Shown piece by piece: positions 35,780 to 45,464 of a DNA stretch of 62,553 nt. The DNA is from JBAZLV01 sp041650055 (lineage in GTDB: Bacteria; Nitrospirota; UBA9217): assembly GCA_041650055.1 (NCBI GenBank), contig JBAZLV010000007.1:1-62553 (forward strand). The letters are read 5' to 3'. The number at the start of each line of letters is the position of its first letter. The stretch's first letter is position 1. Under the pieces are notes generated by a model. It worked only from the letters and a program-made list of their open reading frames with translations, did not search any database and was not told the origin of the DNA. Position numbers and translations under genes: made by a program.

Positions 35780-37864
35780 ATGTTCTCCTATGTAAAAAAA
35801 ATGATTTCCCGAATGCACGAGCAGGAAGAAACCGATGGAAACAAAATTCGGGACAACGAACCGATCATTTTTTTCGATCGAGCCACGTTATGCAGGCAGG
35901 TGTCAGAAGCAGTGCATAAAACGCAGACTTACTATTTTGGACAGCAGTATCCGGACGGGTACTGGTGGTATGAACTTGAGTCCAATGTAACCATTACTGC
36001 GGAATATCTTATGCTCCTTGATTTTCTGGAGTTGCGAGACGATGAAACTGACCGAAAAATCGTTACGAATATTCTGAGACACCAACGATCTGATGGAACA
36101 TGGGCATTGTATAAAGGCGGGCCTGGAGACATCAGCACCACCGTGGAAGCATATTTTGCATTAAAGCTCGCAGGTGTCTCCGCGGACAGCGAGCCGCTCA
36201 AGAAAGCCCGTGAATTTATTCTTCGTGCCGGAGGAGTAGAGGCCACACGAATCTTTACCAAGATCAATCTTTCCTTGTTCGGACAATTTAATTGGATGGC
36301 GTTGCCGTCTCTCCCTGTTGAGGTTAATCTGTTTCCTGCTTGGTTTCCATTAAATATTTATACCTGTTCAAGCTGGGCCCGATCAACGCTCGTGCCACTG
36401 TCCGTTGTTCTTACGTATAAACCGGTAAAAGCTATTCCGGAAAGTGCTTCGATCAGAGAAATTTACCTGAATCCTGATCGACTTCCGTCTACTGTCCAAA
36501 AAAAACCGGGTCGGTTTTCGTTGAAAAAAATTCCTTATGTCATGGATAGTATTATAAAAACCTGGGAGACGCTTCCTGCTCAGAATGCATCGGGAATTTA
36601 TACCATTTGTCTCAGTATGGACGGTGTTTTAAAAGTTTGGGAAAATCTTCCGGTCCGGCCATTCAGAAAAAGAGCCTTGAAAAAAACAGAACAATGGATT
36701 CTTGATCATCAAGAACCGACTGGTGACTGGGCAGGGATCCAGCCTGCCATGGTAAATTCCATTCTCGCTCTTGCAACACTCGGCTACGAGAAGACGTCGG
36801 AACCTATCAGAAAAGGGCTTGAAGCTTTAAAACGATTTACGATTGAAACCGATGATGAGCTTACTCTTCAATCCTGCATTTCTCCGATCTGGGATACTGC
36901 GCTTGCCGGACTCGGCTTGCTTCATTCAGGCGTTGAAGCTCATCATCCTGCAGTTACTCGTGCATGCTCATGGCTTGCTGACAAGCAGATATTCCAAAAA
37001 GGCGATTGGAGCATCAAGCGGCCGAATTTGGAGCCGGGGGGATGGGCATTTGAATTTGACAATAGTTGGTACCCGGATGTCGACGATACCGGCATTGTGC
37101 TTTTATTCCTTAACCATTTCGCCAATACTGATTTAGCCAAGAAGGAAAATCTTGAAAAAGGTGTGCAATGGATCCTCGGTATGCAGGGAAAGGACGGGGG
37201 ATGGGGCGCCTTTGATGTAGATAATAATTTCTCCCTTTTAAATAAGATTCCTTATGGCGATTTGGAAGCCATGATTGATCCCAGTACCGCAGATATTACC
37301 GGGCGGGTGTTAGAACTCCTCGGCACGCTTCGCTACAGCCGGTCGGATAAACGGGTTAAACGAGCGCTTGCTTTTTTAAAGAAGGAACAGGAAGAGAATG
37401 GGTCATGGTGGGGACGGTGGGGTGTGAACTACTTATACGGTACCACTACCGTGCTTGCCGGTCTTCAGGCAATCGGCGAAGATATGTCCAGTCCCTATAT
37501 CCGGAAAACAGTTGCCTGGCTCAAATCCACGCAAAATCTTGACGGCGGCTGGGGAGAAAGCTGTGCATCCTATGGAAAAAACCTGCCAGAAGGGTGTGTA
37601 GAGAGTACGCCTTCGCAAACAGCATGGGCGATCCTTGCTTTGATTTCTGCAGGAGAGGTGAATTCCCATGAGGTCTTGAAGGGCATTGCGTATCTTCTGG
37701 AGAATCAGAAAGCGGATGGGACTTGGGATGAAGAAGCATTCACGGGTACGGGCTTCCCCAAGCATTTCTTCATTCGGTATCATAATTATCGCTTTTGTTT
37801 CCCGTTAATAGCACTGGGAAAATTTTTGTTCCAGTCGATGTTTACTCGTAGTCAGAAGCAGTAG
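35780..37864 (+). CDS. shc: Squalene-hopene cyclase
   Basis: The 694-residue protein has the catalytic DXDD motif (DVDD at 433-436, in YPDVDDTGIVLLFL) and many QW repeats, such as QRSDGTWALYKGGPGDIS, QGKDGGWGAFDVDNN and QNLDGGWGES. The length is slightly above the usual 630-660 because of the N-terminal leader. The enzyme cyclises squalene to hopene on the inner membrane, the committed step for all hopanoids. GGAGG at 35765-35769 supports the ATG at 35780. Confidence 0.95.
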   Translation: MFSYVKKMISRMHEQEETDGNKIRDNEPIIFFDRATLCRQVSEAVHKTQTYYFGQQYPDGYWWYELESNVTITAEYLMLLDFLELRDDETDRKIVTNILRHQRSDGTWALYKGGPGDISTTVEAYFALKLAGVSADSEPLKKAREFILRAGGVEATRIFTKINLSLFGQFNWMALPSLPVEVNLFPAWFPLNIYTCSSWARSTLVPLSVVLTYKPVKAIPESASIREIYLNPDRLPSTVQKKPGRFSLKKIPYVMDSIIKTWETLPAQNASGIYTICLSMDGVLKVWENLPVRPFRKRALKKTEQWILDHQEPTGDWAGIQPAMVNSILALATLGYEKTSEPIRKGLEALKRFTIETDDELTLQSCISPIWDTALAGLGLLHSGVEAHHPAVTRACSWLADKQIFQKGDWSIKRPNLEPGGWAFEFDNSWYPDVDDTGIVLLFLNHFANTDLAKKENLEKGVQWILGMQGKDGGWGAFDVDNNFSLLNKIPYGDLEAMIDPSTADITGRVLELLGTLRYSRSDKRVKRALAFLKKEQEENGSWWGRWGVNYLYGTTTVLAGLQAIGEDMSSPYIRKTVAWLKSTQNLDGGWGESCASYGKNLPEGCVESTPSQTAWAILALISAGEVNSHEVLKGIAYLLENQKADGTWDEEAFTGTGFPKHFFIRYHNYRFCFPLIALGKFLFQSMFTRSQKQ

Positions 37865-37878
37865 CAAATACCATCCCT

Positions 37879-37902
37879 GCGGTGTATCTTCGGATACACC
37901 GC
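37879..37902. other. Perfect 10-bp hairpin with TTCG tetraloop between shc and hpnH
   Basis: GCGGTGTATC pairs perfectly with GATACACCGC around a TTCG loop, an unusually stable RNA tetraloop. It begins 14 bases after the cyclase stop. No T-run follows, so it is not a typical intrinsic terminator. It may stabilise the 3' end of the cyclase message or mark a processing site. Confidence 0.55.
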
Positions 37903-37990
37903 TTCGTATCCGTCCCCCAAGCTACGAATTCCGGTCCGCTTGATGAAAACGGATAAGCGGTGAGACGAAATCCGATAGGAAGAGGTTTGT

Positions 37991-38989
37991 ATGCGTTTTC
38001 CCTTAAGTCTTTATACATCTTTGACACGATCATTTATTCAGAATGCGCGAAAGGGGATCAAGCAATTTCCGCTTGTTCTGATGCTCGAACCGACCCATCG
38101 GTGTAATCTGGATTGTGCAGGCTGCGACCGGATCAGGCTGTATCACCAAAAACAGACTCCGGATCTTACCCTGGAACAGTGTCTTGCAGCGGTCAAGGAA
38201 TCAGGAGCGCCGGTCATTACGATCACTGGTGGTGAACCGATGCTGTACAAGGACCTCAAACCGCTGGTAGCGGAATTAATTCGGATGAAAAAACATATCT
38301 ACGTCTGCTCGAACGGAATTCTTACGGAATCGTTTATCGATGACATGAAGCCGAGTTCACGCCTGACGCTCAATATTCATCTTGACGGCCTTGAAGAGAC
38401 TCATGATCGCATCGTGAATAAACCAGGAACGTTTCAAAAAGCGGTTGCATCGATTAAAAAAGCAAAGAAAAAAGGCTTCCGGGTTAGTACCAACACCTCG
38501 ATCTTCAAGAATTCCGACAACCATGAACTTGAATCACTATTTGATTTTCTCAAAGGACTCGGCGTTGATGGAATTTTGCTTTCTCCGGCTTTCAGTTATG
38601 AACGGGTGGAAGATGATATTTTCCTAACTCGTGAGGAAGCCATTCAAAAATTTAAGTCACTCAATTTAAAAAAATATCCTTTATTGAGTTCGCCGTTATA
38701 TCTTGATTTCCTGACCGGAAAACGAGATTTGCGCTGTACTCCGTGGGGAAATCCAACCCGCAATCCTCTTGGATGGAAGTCTCCCTGCTATCTCATCACG
38801 GATGCATACCATCCGAGCTATAACGATATGATGCAACAGACTGATTGGGACCGATATGAAGCAGGACGTGATCCTCGATGCAAAGATTGCATGGTTCATA
38901 GCGGCTATGAAGCGACGGTACAACGGATCGCGTTTTCAAATCCCCGCGATATCATGCGCCTGCTTCTTTGGAATATGAGTAAATCATAA
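37991..38989 (+). CDS. hpnH: Radical SAM adenosylhopane synthase HpnH
   Basis: The 332-residue protein has the radical SAM motif C38, C42, C45 in EPTHRCNLDCAGCDRI and TITGGEPMLYKDL, with a Cys-rich C-terminal part (CTPWGNP, CKDCMVHSGYEA). It matches HpnH, which joins the 5'-deoxyadenosyl group to diploptene, giving adenosylhopane, the first step to extended hopanoids. The next reaction is done by HpnG, encoded two genes downstream. Confidence 0.92.
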   Translation: MRFPLSLYTSLTRSFIQNARKGIKQFPLVLMLEPTHRCNLDCAGCDRIRLYHQKQTPDLTLEQCLAAVKESGAPVITITGGEPMLYKDLKPLVAELIRMKKHIYVCSNGILTESFIDDMKPSSRLTLNIHLDGLEETHDRIVNKPGTFQKAVASIKKAKKKGFRVSTNTSIFKNSDNHELESLFDFLKGLGVDGILLSPAFSYERVEDDIFLTREEAIQKFKSLNLKKYPLLSSPLYLDFLTGKRDLRCTPWGNPTRNPLGWKSPCYLITDAYHPSYNDMMQQTDWDRYEAGRDPRCKDCMVHSGYEATVQRIAFSNPRDIMRLLLWNMSKS

Positions 38990-38997
38990 GGAGCGCT

Positions 38998-39840
38998 ATG
39001 ATACTCTGGGATACAATCCTTCTCAGGCCGTATGTATTTGCTTTTTTGCTTGTCTACCTCATCGGATGCACTACTCAATTTGGTTTAAAGCGGACCCTGT
39101 TGTTTTGTGTTACCGGCTATTTACTTGCCTGGATCTCCGAATTTTCTTCAATACATACCGGATTTCCGTATGGCTGGTATTACTATATTGAGCATACCAA
39201 GGGACAAGAGCTTTGGGTGTTCGGCGTTCCCTTCATGGATTCCTTGAGCTACGTCTTTCTCATTTATGCAAGCTATTCCTTGGCTATTTTCATCCTCTCA
39301 CCACTCACTATTTCGAACCGGCTGTTGTATGTTCTCGAAACCAGAACGATCCGAAAGTCCTGGCATGCCACACTGCTTGCAACTGTCTTGTTCGTTTATC
39401 TTGATATCATTATCGATCCGGTTGCGCTGCAGGGATATCGCTGGTTCCTCGGGCAGATTTATGGATATCAGGAAACAGGAGTATATTTCGGGATTCCTTT
39501 GTCAAATTTTGGAGGATGGTTTGTGGTCGGTTTCCTGATGGTTGCACTTTTCCAAGGAATCGATCACTGGCTCCATCAAAACCGAATAAAGGATTTTTAT
39601 TTATATCCTTCCTGGCGATTTCTTATCGGTCCTGGTTTGTATTTTGGTATTGTTCTCTTTAATCTTTTCATTACGTTCTTTATCGGTGAATATCTTATGG
39701 GCTGGGCCGGCATTTTCATCTATGTGCTTTCTTCATTCTTGCTGTACACACAAACCAGAATGAAGCTCGCGTCTTCTCCACCAGCAGAAGCGTTTGATGA
39801 TAATCGAAGAGATTTCCCGGAGGCACGGCTCCTGAAGTAA
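38998..39840 (+). CDS. DUF422/CruF-like carotenoid biosynthesis membrane protein
   Basis: The 280-residue protein has about seven predicted membrane helices and matches the DUF422/CruF carotenoid biosynthesis family, with IHTGFPYGWYYY, DSLSYVFLIYASYS and IIIDPVALQGYRWF. In C50 carotenoid makers such proteins act as a hydratase on the polyene end. ATG 38998 follows AGGAGC. It sits between hpnH and hpnG, in the same direction, while no phytoene or squalene desaturase is visible. Its substrate may be a C30 isoprenoid, which is inferred. Confidence 0.75.
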   Translation: MILWDTILLRPYVFAFLLVYLIGCTTQFGLKRTLLFCVTGYLLAWISEFSSIHTGFPYGWYYYIEHTKGQELWVFGVPFMDSLSYVFLIYASYSLAIFILSPLTISNRLLYVLETRTIRKSWHATLLATVLFVYLDIIIDPVALQGYRWFLGQIYGYQETGVYFGIPLSNFGGWFVVGFLMVALFQGIDHWLHQNRIKDFYLYPSWRFLIGPGLYFGIVLFNLFITFFIGEYLMGWAGIFIYVLSSFLLYTQTRMKLASSPPAEAFDDNRRDFPEARLLK

Positions 39841-39887
39841 ACATCCCGGATTTATGCCCCCATAGCTTGATGCATCCAAGATAGTCT

Positions 39888-40598
39888 ATGACCCTGTCAA
39901 CCCTCTTCCATACAAAGATACCAACCTGCCGGCAGGACATCATTCTCATTTGCTTTGCTGTCAAGGAAGAAGCCGCACGATTTCAAAAAGAGCTTTCCCG
40001 GTTTTTCGGCGTGCAGGTGCTTCTTACGGGCATGGGAAAGGAAAACGCACGGCATGCTCTGCTATCCTTTTTAGAATCTCAAACTCCTCAGTTGGTACTC
40101 AGTTGCGGTTTTGCAGGAGGCCTGGACCCGCACCTGCAGTTCGGAACCGTTGTCTATACCGATAACGATAGTGACCAATACTCACGTATTCTCGAAAGAT
40201 TGGGTGCCCAGCGTGTTCGACTTCACTGTTCGTCGCGAGTAGTGGTTACCCGTGAAGAGAAGCATCTTGTGCATGAGAAAACCGGGGCAGATGCTGTTGA
40301 TATGGAATCAGAATATATCCGTGCAATCTGCAAAGAGCGAAATATTCCCTGTATAACGCTCCGAATAATTTTGGATACCGCATCTGATGCATTACCCTTC
40401 GATTTTAATGCGCTGATGAATAAAAACAATACTATCAGCCCGATACGTCTTGCCCTCTCTGTTGTTGCATCGCTCCATAAAATTCCGCACATGCTGGCCT
40501 TGCGAAAAAAATCATTCCTCGCTTCTGACAAACTTGCAAAGATAGTTTGTGAATTTCTGATTATTCTATCCCGATATTCTGATAAAAAACATGTTTGA
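39888..40598 (+). CDS. hpnG: HpnG nucleoside phosphorylase-like protein
   Basis: The 236-residue protein fits the purine/uridine phosphorylase fold, with LVLSCGFAGGLDPHLQFG (nucleobase pocket) and VDMESEYIRAICKE (ribose-binding Glu). HpnG removes adenine from adenosylhopane to give ribosylhopane phosphate. The family name is supported by HpnH two genes upstream. The last 40 residues (about 196-236) are a Lys/Arg-rich tail without obvious function. Confidence 0.82.
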   Translation: MTLSTLFHTKIPTCRQDIILICFAVKEEAARFQKELSRFFGVQVLLTGMGKENARHALLSFLESQTPQLVLSCGFAGGLDPHLQFGTVVYTDNDSDQYSRILERLGAQRVRLHCSSRVVVTREEKHLVHEKTGADAVDMESEYIRAICKERNIPCITLRIILDTASDALPFDFNALMNKNNTISPIRLALSVVASLHKIPHMLALRKKSFLASDKLAKIVCEFLIILSRYSDKKHV

Positions 40599-40894
40599 TG
40601 TTGCCTGTTGATGACTGAAATGCCGCTTTTTAAAAGAAGCATCTCGTACACGATAGGACAGAAAAAAGCGAAAGATTGCATTTTGCAAATAAAAAGACCA
40701 TGGCTAATATTCATGCTAAACTTGTAAGTAGTTTTTGATAATTTTCATTGACTTTAATTCCATAGTTAGAGGTACATCTCGCAACATTTCATTTTTCGCA
40801 CGACACATGGTTGCCAGTGAAGTCGATACAGCTTTGATTTTATTTGTATTGAAATCGGTCCTTTCGAGCCTCGCGTGTTCGTACGGAAAAACTC
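40599..40894. other. Intergenic stretch before the multi-PAS kinase, no gene seen
   Basis: These 296 bases hold no coding-like frame. A TTGACT lies near 40748, but no -10 hexamer stands at the right distance. The region is AT-rich and separates the hopanoid genes from the signalling genes. Confidence 0.4.
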
Positions 40895-43567
40895 ATGAAT
40901 AAAAAATTTTCACAGCAACAATCGAGTTCTCTTCGCCATAAGAGCAGCCGTGTATCCTTTATTCATTTCTTTTTTTCAAAAACGCAGTCTCTTCGTTCTC
41001 AATTTCACAATGCGAGGAACCGGCTGAAAACACTGCATCCACTTCGTCGTACGGGTTTGTTAGCGCCATTCTCTTTTGTCCAACGCCTTGAGACACGGAT
41101 TCGCGAATTAGAAGTGCAAAATCAATTCTTACTCAAATTGCAGGAACAACTGCGTGAAAGTGAAGCGCGATATCGCGCACTCATGGATCTTGCCCCGGAT
41201 GCTATTCTCGTTCATCAAGAAGGACATATTGTCTATTGCAATAATGCCGCACTCAAGCTGTATGGGGCAGAGGGCTTTCATCAGTTGAAAGGCCTGAACC
41301 CCCTGGAACTGGTACATCCTGATGATCATGAGAAAGTGCGTTTACGGATCAGTTATGCCTTGCATGGTGGAATAAATATGTTGCAGGAATTCCGGCATCT
41401 CAAGCTTGATAGAACAGAAATGCCGGTCGAGACTATGGCTTCACAAATCGACTGGCAGGGAAGGCCTGCTGTTCAGGTCATTATCCGTCATATTACCGAC
41501 CGTAAGCGCACGGAGCAGGCACTTCGCATGGCAAATGCATACAATCGAAGTCTCTTGGAAGCGAGCCTTGATCCGCTCGTTACGATAGACAGCGGAGGGA
41601 AAATAACAGATGCCAATCACGCGAGCGAACAGGTCACCGGTTATTCCCGCGCGGAGCTTCTCCGGACGGATTTTTCAGATTATTTTACGGATCCGGGCAA
41701 GGCAAGAACCGGATACCAACAGGCATTTGAGAACGGTTCCATCAGGGACTATGAGCTGGAGATCAGACATCGTGATGGCCACATTACTCCTGTGCTCTAT
41801 AATGCGAGCGTGTATTTGGATACGCAGGGAAATACAATCGGCGTCTTTGCTGCTGCCCGTGACATTACCAAGTACAAACAGGTAGAATTGACATTAAAAC
41901 AATCAGAACAGAGAATTGCGAGCATTCTGGAAGCGATTACCGACTGCCATTATGTTCTTGACAGGAACTGGATCGTGACGTTTGTCAATGATCACGCGCT
42001 GCATTATTTTGGAAAAAAGCAAGAAGATTTTTTAGGAAAATCTATCTGGAATATTTTCCCCGTATTGGTCGGTTCTCTTATGGAAACGCAATTCAGGACA
42101 GCGGTCAGAGAGCAGAGGCCGGTTCACTTTGAGCTGCTTTCCCTTGTGGTCGATCGATGGGCGGAAATTTTTGTTTATCCGTTTGAAACAGGCTTGCATG
42201 TATATTCTCGGGATATCACAGAGCGAAAACATGCGGAAGAAGCTTTGAAATACGTTGCAAAACTCAGCACTGCCTTAAACGAAATCAATGATATCATTCA
42301 CTCCACCCGCAATTCCGATGAAATTCTGAAAAAAATTATTGCAGCGGCTGCCTATGCTCTGGGATGCGATTCCGCCGTTATCTCACTTTTGACGGCTGAA
42401 CACTGGCTGGTAAGCCACAGTTTTGGATTCGAGCAGAACATCATCGGCATGGAAATGAACGATGATCAGGAACGACATGCCGTACTTGCCATTAAAACAA
42501 AAAAGGTCGTTGCCATACAGGACGCGTACACGGATGAACGGGTGAACCGCGATCATATGAAAAAATTCGGGATTCGATCCGTTTTGGTCGTGCCCATTCT
42601 TGTGGAGGGAACGGCAATTGGAGTTATTTTTTTCAATTATCATAAAACAATGCTTCGCTGTATTGATACTCCGGTTGATTTTGCAACCAAACTTGCGGCA
42701 TCCTTATCTCTTGCAGTTGAAAATTCGCTTCTTTTTACGGAAATGGAAAAACGGGTCAAACAGCGAACCGTAGAACTTGCCAGGACCAATGAACGGCTGG
42801 AAACGGAGGTCAAGGAACGAAAGCAGGCTGAAGAAGAAATTCTCAAGCTGAATTTGAAGTTGGAAGAGCGTGTCGTGGAACGTACAACCCAGCTGCAACT
42901 GGCAAACAAGGAGCTTGAAGCATTTGCTTTTTCGGTTTCACATGATCTCCGAGCACCGCTTCGTCATATCAATGGATTTGTCCGGATTCTAGCCGAAGAT
43001 TATTCTCAAAAACTCGATGCAGCCGGGACGGATCACATTCGTCGCATTCAGCGGGCAACCGAAAAAATGTCGCAATTTATCGATGCGTTGCTCAGCCTGT
43101 CGCGATTTAGTCGGGATGATCTGAAACTTACCAGTGTGTCCCTGAGCACAATGGCAAAAAATACCGCAGCTGAACTCATAAAAACACAGCCGGAACGCTC
43201 GGTAGACTTTATCATTGCTGAAAACGTAATGACGGAAGGCGATCCCGCCATGCTGCAAATCGTGATTGACAATCTGATGGGCAATGCATGGAAATTCACC
43301 AGTAAACGGGAAAACGCACGGATTGAATTCGGTCAGGCCCGAATGAATGATACAGACGTTTATTTTGTCCGGGACAATGGCGTCGGGTTTGCCATGGAAT
43401 ATGCGCATAAGATATTTATTCCGTTCCAGAGGCTTCATTCTGTCGAGGAATTCCCCGGGCTGGGGATCGGTCTGGCAACCGTCCAGAGAATCATTCACCG
43501 TCATGGAGGCCGTATCTGGGCAGAAGGCGACAAAAATAAAGGAATAACAATGTATTTTACGTTGTAA
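40895..43567 (+). CDS. Multi-PAS, GAF-containing sensor histidine kinase
   Basis: The 890-residue cytoplasmic protein has no clear membrane segment. Three PAS domains run about 95-205, 210-330 and 335-455, followed by a GAF domain (about 470-610), a charged coiled coil (about 615-665), a HisKA dimerisation domain with phosphoacceptor His683 (FSVSHDLRAPLRHI), and an HATPase domain with NLMGNAWKFT, DNGVGF and GLGIGLATVQRII. It is a soluble sensor of an unknown signal. A separate copy of its last 40 codons follows immediately downstream. The response regulator-kinase after that may be its partner. Confidence 0.88.
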   Translation: MNKKFSQQQSSSLRHKSSRVSFIHFFFSKTQSLRSQFHNARNRLKTLHPLRRTGLLAPFSFVQRLETRIRELEVQNQFLLKLQEQLRESEARYRALMDLAPDAILVHQEGHIVYCNNAALKLYGAEGFHQLKGLNPLELVHPDDHEKVRLRISYALHGGINMLQEFRHLKLDRTEMPVETMASQIDWQGRPAVQVIIRHITDRKRTEQALRMANAYNRSLLEASLDPLVTIDSGGKITDANHASEQVTGYSRAELLRTDFSDYFTDPGKARTGYQQAFENGSIRDYELEIRHRDGHITPVLYNASVYLDTQGNTIGVFAAARDITKYKQVELTLKQSEQRIASILEAITDCHYVLDRNWIVTFVNDHALHYFGKKQEDFLGKSIWNIFPVLVGSLMETQFRTAVREQRPVHFELLSLVVDRWAEIFVYPFETGLHVYSRDITERKHAEEALKYVAKLSTALNEINDIIHSTRNSDEILKKIIAAAAYALGCDSAVISLLTAEHWLVSHSFGFEQNIIGMEMNDDQERHAVLAIKTKKVVAIQDAYTDERVNRDHMKKFGIRSVLVVPILVEGTAIGVIFFNYHKTMLRCIDTPVDFATKLAASLSLAVENSLLFTEMEKRVKQRTVELARTNERLETEVKERKQAEEEILKLNLKLEERVVERTTQLQLANKELEAFAFSVSHDLRAPLRHINGFVRILAEDYSQKLDAAGTDHIRRIQRATEKMSQFIDALLSLSRFSRDDLKLTSVSLSTMAKNTAAELIKTQPERSVDFIIAENVMTEGDPAMLQIVIDNLMGNAWKFTSKRENARIEFGQARMNDTDVYFVRDNGVGFAMEYAHKIFIPFQRLHSVEEFPGLGIGLATVQRIIHRHGGRIWAEGDKNKGITMYFTL

Positions 43568-43571
43568 GCAT

Positions 43572-43697
43572 GAATTTCCCGGTCCGGGTATTGGCCTTGC
43601 GACGGTGCAACGCATTATTCACCGCAATGGGGGGCGTATCTGGGCAGAAGGAGAACCGGGAAAAGGCACAATATTTTATTTCACTCTGAATTCATGA
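43572..43697 (+). pseudogene. Remnant of a second histidine-kinase C-terminus
   Basis: In a frame shifted by one base from the upstream kinase, this stretch encodes EFPGPGIGLATVQRIIHRNG, then GRIWAEGEPGKG and a proper stop. It repeats the last 40 residues of that kinase almost residue for residue. The DNA differs at many synonymous sites, so it is not a recent tandem duplicate. It has no start codon or ribosome site. It is best explained as the tail of an older paralogous kinase whose front was replaced. Confidence 0.7.
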
Positions 43698-43765
43698 ACA
43701 TGCACGCGACGAGAAGCACTGAAAAAAATATACCGGCTACAGAAAAAAACTGATATACTGTTTCC

Positions 43766-43855
43766 TTAAACGAGGCGCCGGTACACTTCAATCAGTTTGC
43801 CGCCGCAGTCCAGCACCTCGGTTTTTACTGGCTGATGCTGAACGAACTCCCTCAT
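43766..43855 (-). CDS. Possible small protein or gene remnant, unrecognised
   Basis: A 29-residue minus-strand frame (MREFVQHQPVKTEVLDCGGK, then LIEVYRRLV and TAA) looks coding-like in composition. It lies in the otherwise empty gap before the hybrid kinase gene. The frame also continues upstream into that gene without a stop, so it may be the tail of a lost gene. No ribosome site precedes its ATG. I do not recognise it. Confidence 0.2.
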   Translation of the reverse strand: MREFVQHQPVKTEVLDCGGKLIEVYRRLV

Positions 43856-43879
43856 TAAAAAACAGACGAGAACCACGCT

Positions 43880-45454
43880 ATGAAAAAACAACTTCGCACG
43901 CTTATCATAGAAGATTCGGAAGACGATTCCCTGTTGCTGGTTCGGGAATTGCAACGTGGGGGATATGAACTCTTCTTTCAGCGGGTTCAGACCCGTGAAG
44001 AAATGCAAGCGGCGCTGAAGGAACATGCATGGGATATTGTCATTTCAGATTACATTATGCCGCAATTTACCGGAATTGACGCCTTGGAAATCCTTCAGGA
44101 GAGCGGACTTGACCTTCCTTTTATCATCGTCTCGGGCAATATCGGTGAGGACACGGCGGTCCAGGCAATGAAGGCGGGAGCCCATGATTATCTCTTGAAA
44201 GGAAATCTGACGAGGCTTCTTCCTGCGGTCGAGCGCGAGCTTCGTGACGTGGAAGTGCGTCGAGCCAGAAAAAGCGCTGAAGAAGAACGGTCACTTCTGA
44301 TTGCAGCCATTGAATCGTCCGCTGACGGGATCGTAGTCACGAACTCACAAGGTACGATTCTCTATGTAAATGCCGGGTTTGAGCAGATCACCGGTTTCTC
44401 AAAGGCCGATGTCCTGGGAAAGACACTCCATCTTCTCGACAGCGGGAAATACGATCAGGACTTTTTTGAGTCAATGCGCGAAACGATCCGGCGGGATAAT
44501 GTATGGCGCGGACAACTGTTTAACAAAAAAAAAGACGGTACGCTGTATCTGGAAGACTGCACGTATTCACCCGTAAAAGACTCGTCGGGAAACATTGTCC
44601 ACTATATTTCGGTAAAACGGGATGTGACTGAAAAAGTACGGCTGGAGTCCATTGCCGAGTCCGTGAATATGATGAATAATATCGGATATATTTTTTCCGG
44701 GGTCAGGCATGAAATCGGGAATCCCATCAACAGCATCAACATGACCCTTTGCATCCTGAAGCAGAAGCTCGAAATGCTTGATACGACGGCAATCCATGGA
44801 TATCTGGACCGTGCATTACATGAAGTTTCCCGGATTGAATATCTTTTGCGCACATTGAAAAATTTCAACCTGTACGAAAAACCACACCTTCAGGATGTGC
44901 CACTCCAGGTATTTTTGGATAAATTCCTTGTTCTCGTGAGAGAGGACTTTAAAGCCAAAGGAATTACTATAGAAAGCGCAATTGATCCCCAGGCCCATTC
45001 TTGTTATGCTGATCCTCGGGCCCTCCAGCAGATTTTAATCAATCTTCTGACCAATGCGGCGGATGCGCTTGCAGACCGTTCAAACCCAAAGGTGTCTATT
45101 CTTATGATGCGGCTGGGCAACAGGATGCAAATCAGGATGGAGGACAACGGAGTCGGTATCTCGGACGAAAAAACGAACGATCTTTTCAAACCGTTTTATA
45201 CGAGCAAGACACACGGCACAGGCCTGGGACTGGTTATTGTAAAAAAATTACTAGCAAAAATGAATGGAACAATCGAATTATCGAGCCATTACGGCGTTGG
45301 CACTACGGTGGACATCTATCTGCCTGTTGCAGATACCAGGAATCTCAACTCACAAAACAGATATCCGATCGGACGAACTGCGGACGAGACAAAAATGGAT
45401 GAAGGTGCAGATGAAGGTGCGACGGAGATAATTCCGGAACACGAAACACGCTAG
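43880..45454 (+). CDS. Hybrid receiver-PAS-histidine kinase
   Basis: The 524-residue protein begins with a CheY-like receiver domain (phosphoacceptor Asp57 in IVISDYIMPQF), then has a PAS domain (about 140-260) and a kinase core with His277 (FSGVRHEIGNPINS) and an HATPase domain (NLLTNAADAL, DNGVGIS, GTGLGLVIVKKL). The N-terminal receiver suggests it is switched by another kinase, possibly the multi-PAS kinase upstream. Its own output target is not seen. The acidic tail (about 490-524) is probably disordered. Confidence 0.88.
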   Translation: MKKQLRTLIIEDSEDDSLLLVRELQRGGYELFFQRVQTREEMQAALKEHAWDIVISDYIMPQFTGIDALEILQESGLDLPFIIVSGNIGEDTAVQAMKAGAHDYLLKGNLTRLLPAVERELRDVEVRRARKSAEEERSLLIAAIESSADGIVVTNSQGTILYVNAGFEQITGFSKADVLGKTLHLLDSGKYDQDFFESMRETIRRDNVWRGQLFNKKKDGTLYLEDCTYSPVKDSSGNIVHYISVKRDVTEKVRLESIAESVNMMNNIGYIFSGVRHEIGNPINSINMTLCILKQKLEMLDTTAIHGYLDRALHEVSRIEYLLRTLKNFNLYEKPHLQDVPLQVFLDKFLVLVREDFKAKGITIESAIDPQAHSCYADPRALQQILINLLTNAADALADRSNPKVSILMMRLGNRMQIRMEDNGVGISDEKTNDLFKPFYTSKTHGTGLGLVIVKKLLAKMNGTIELSSHYGVGTTVDIYLPVADTRNLNSQNRYPIGRTADETKMDEGADEGATEIIPEHETR

Positions 45455-45464
45455 AGGTTGGTCC

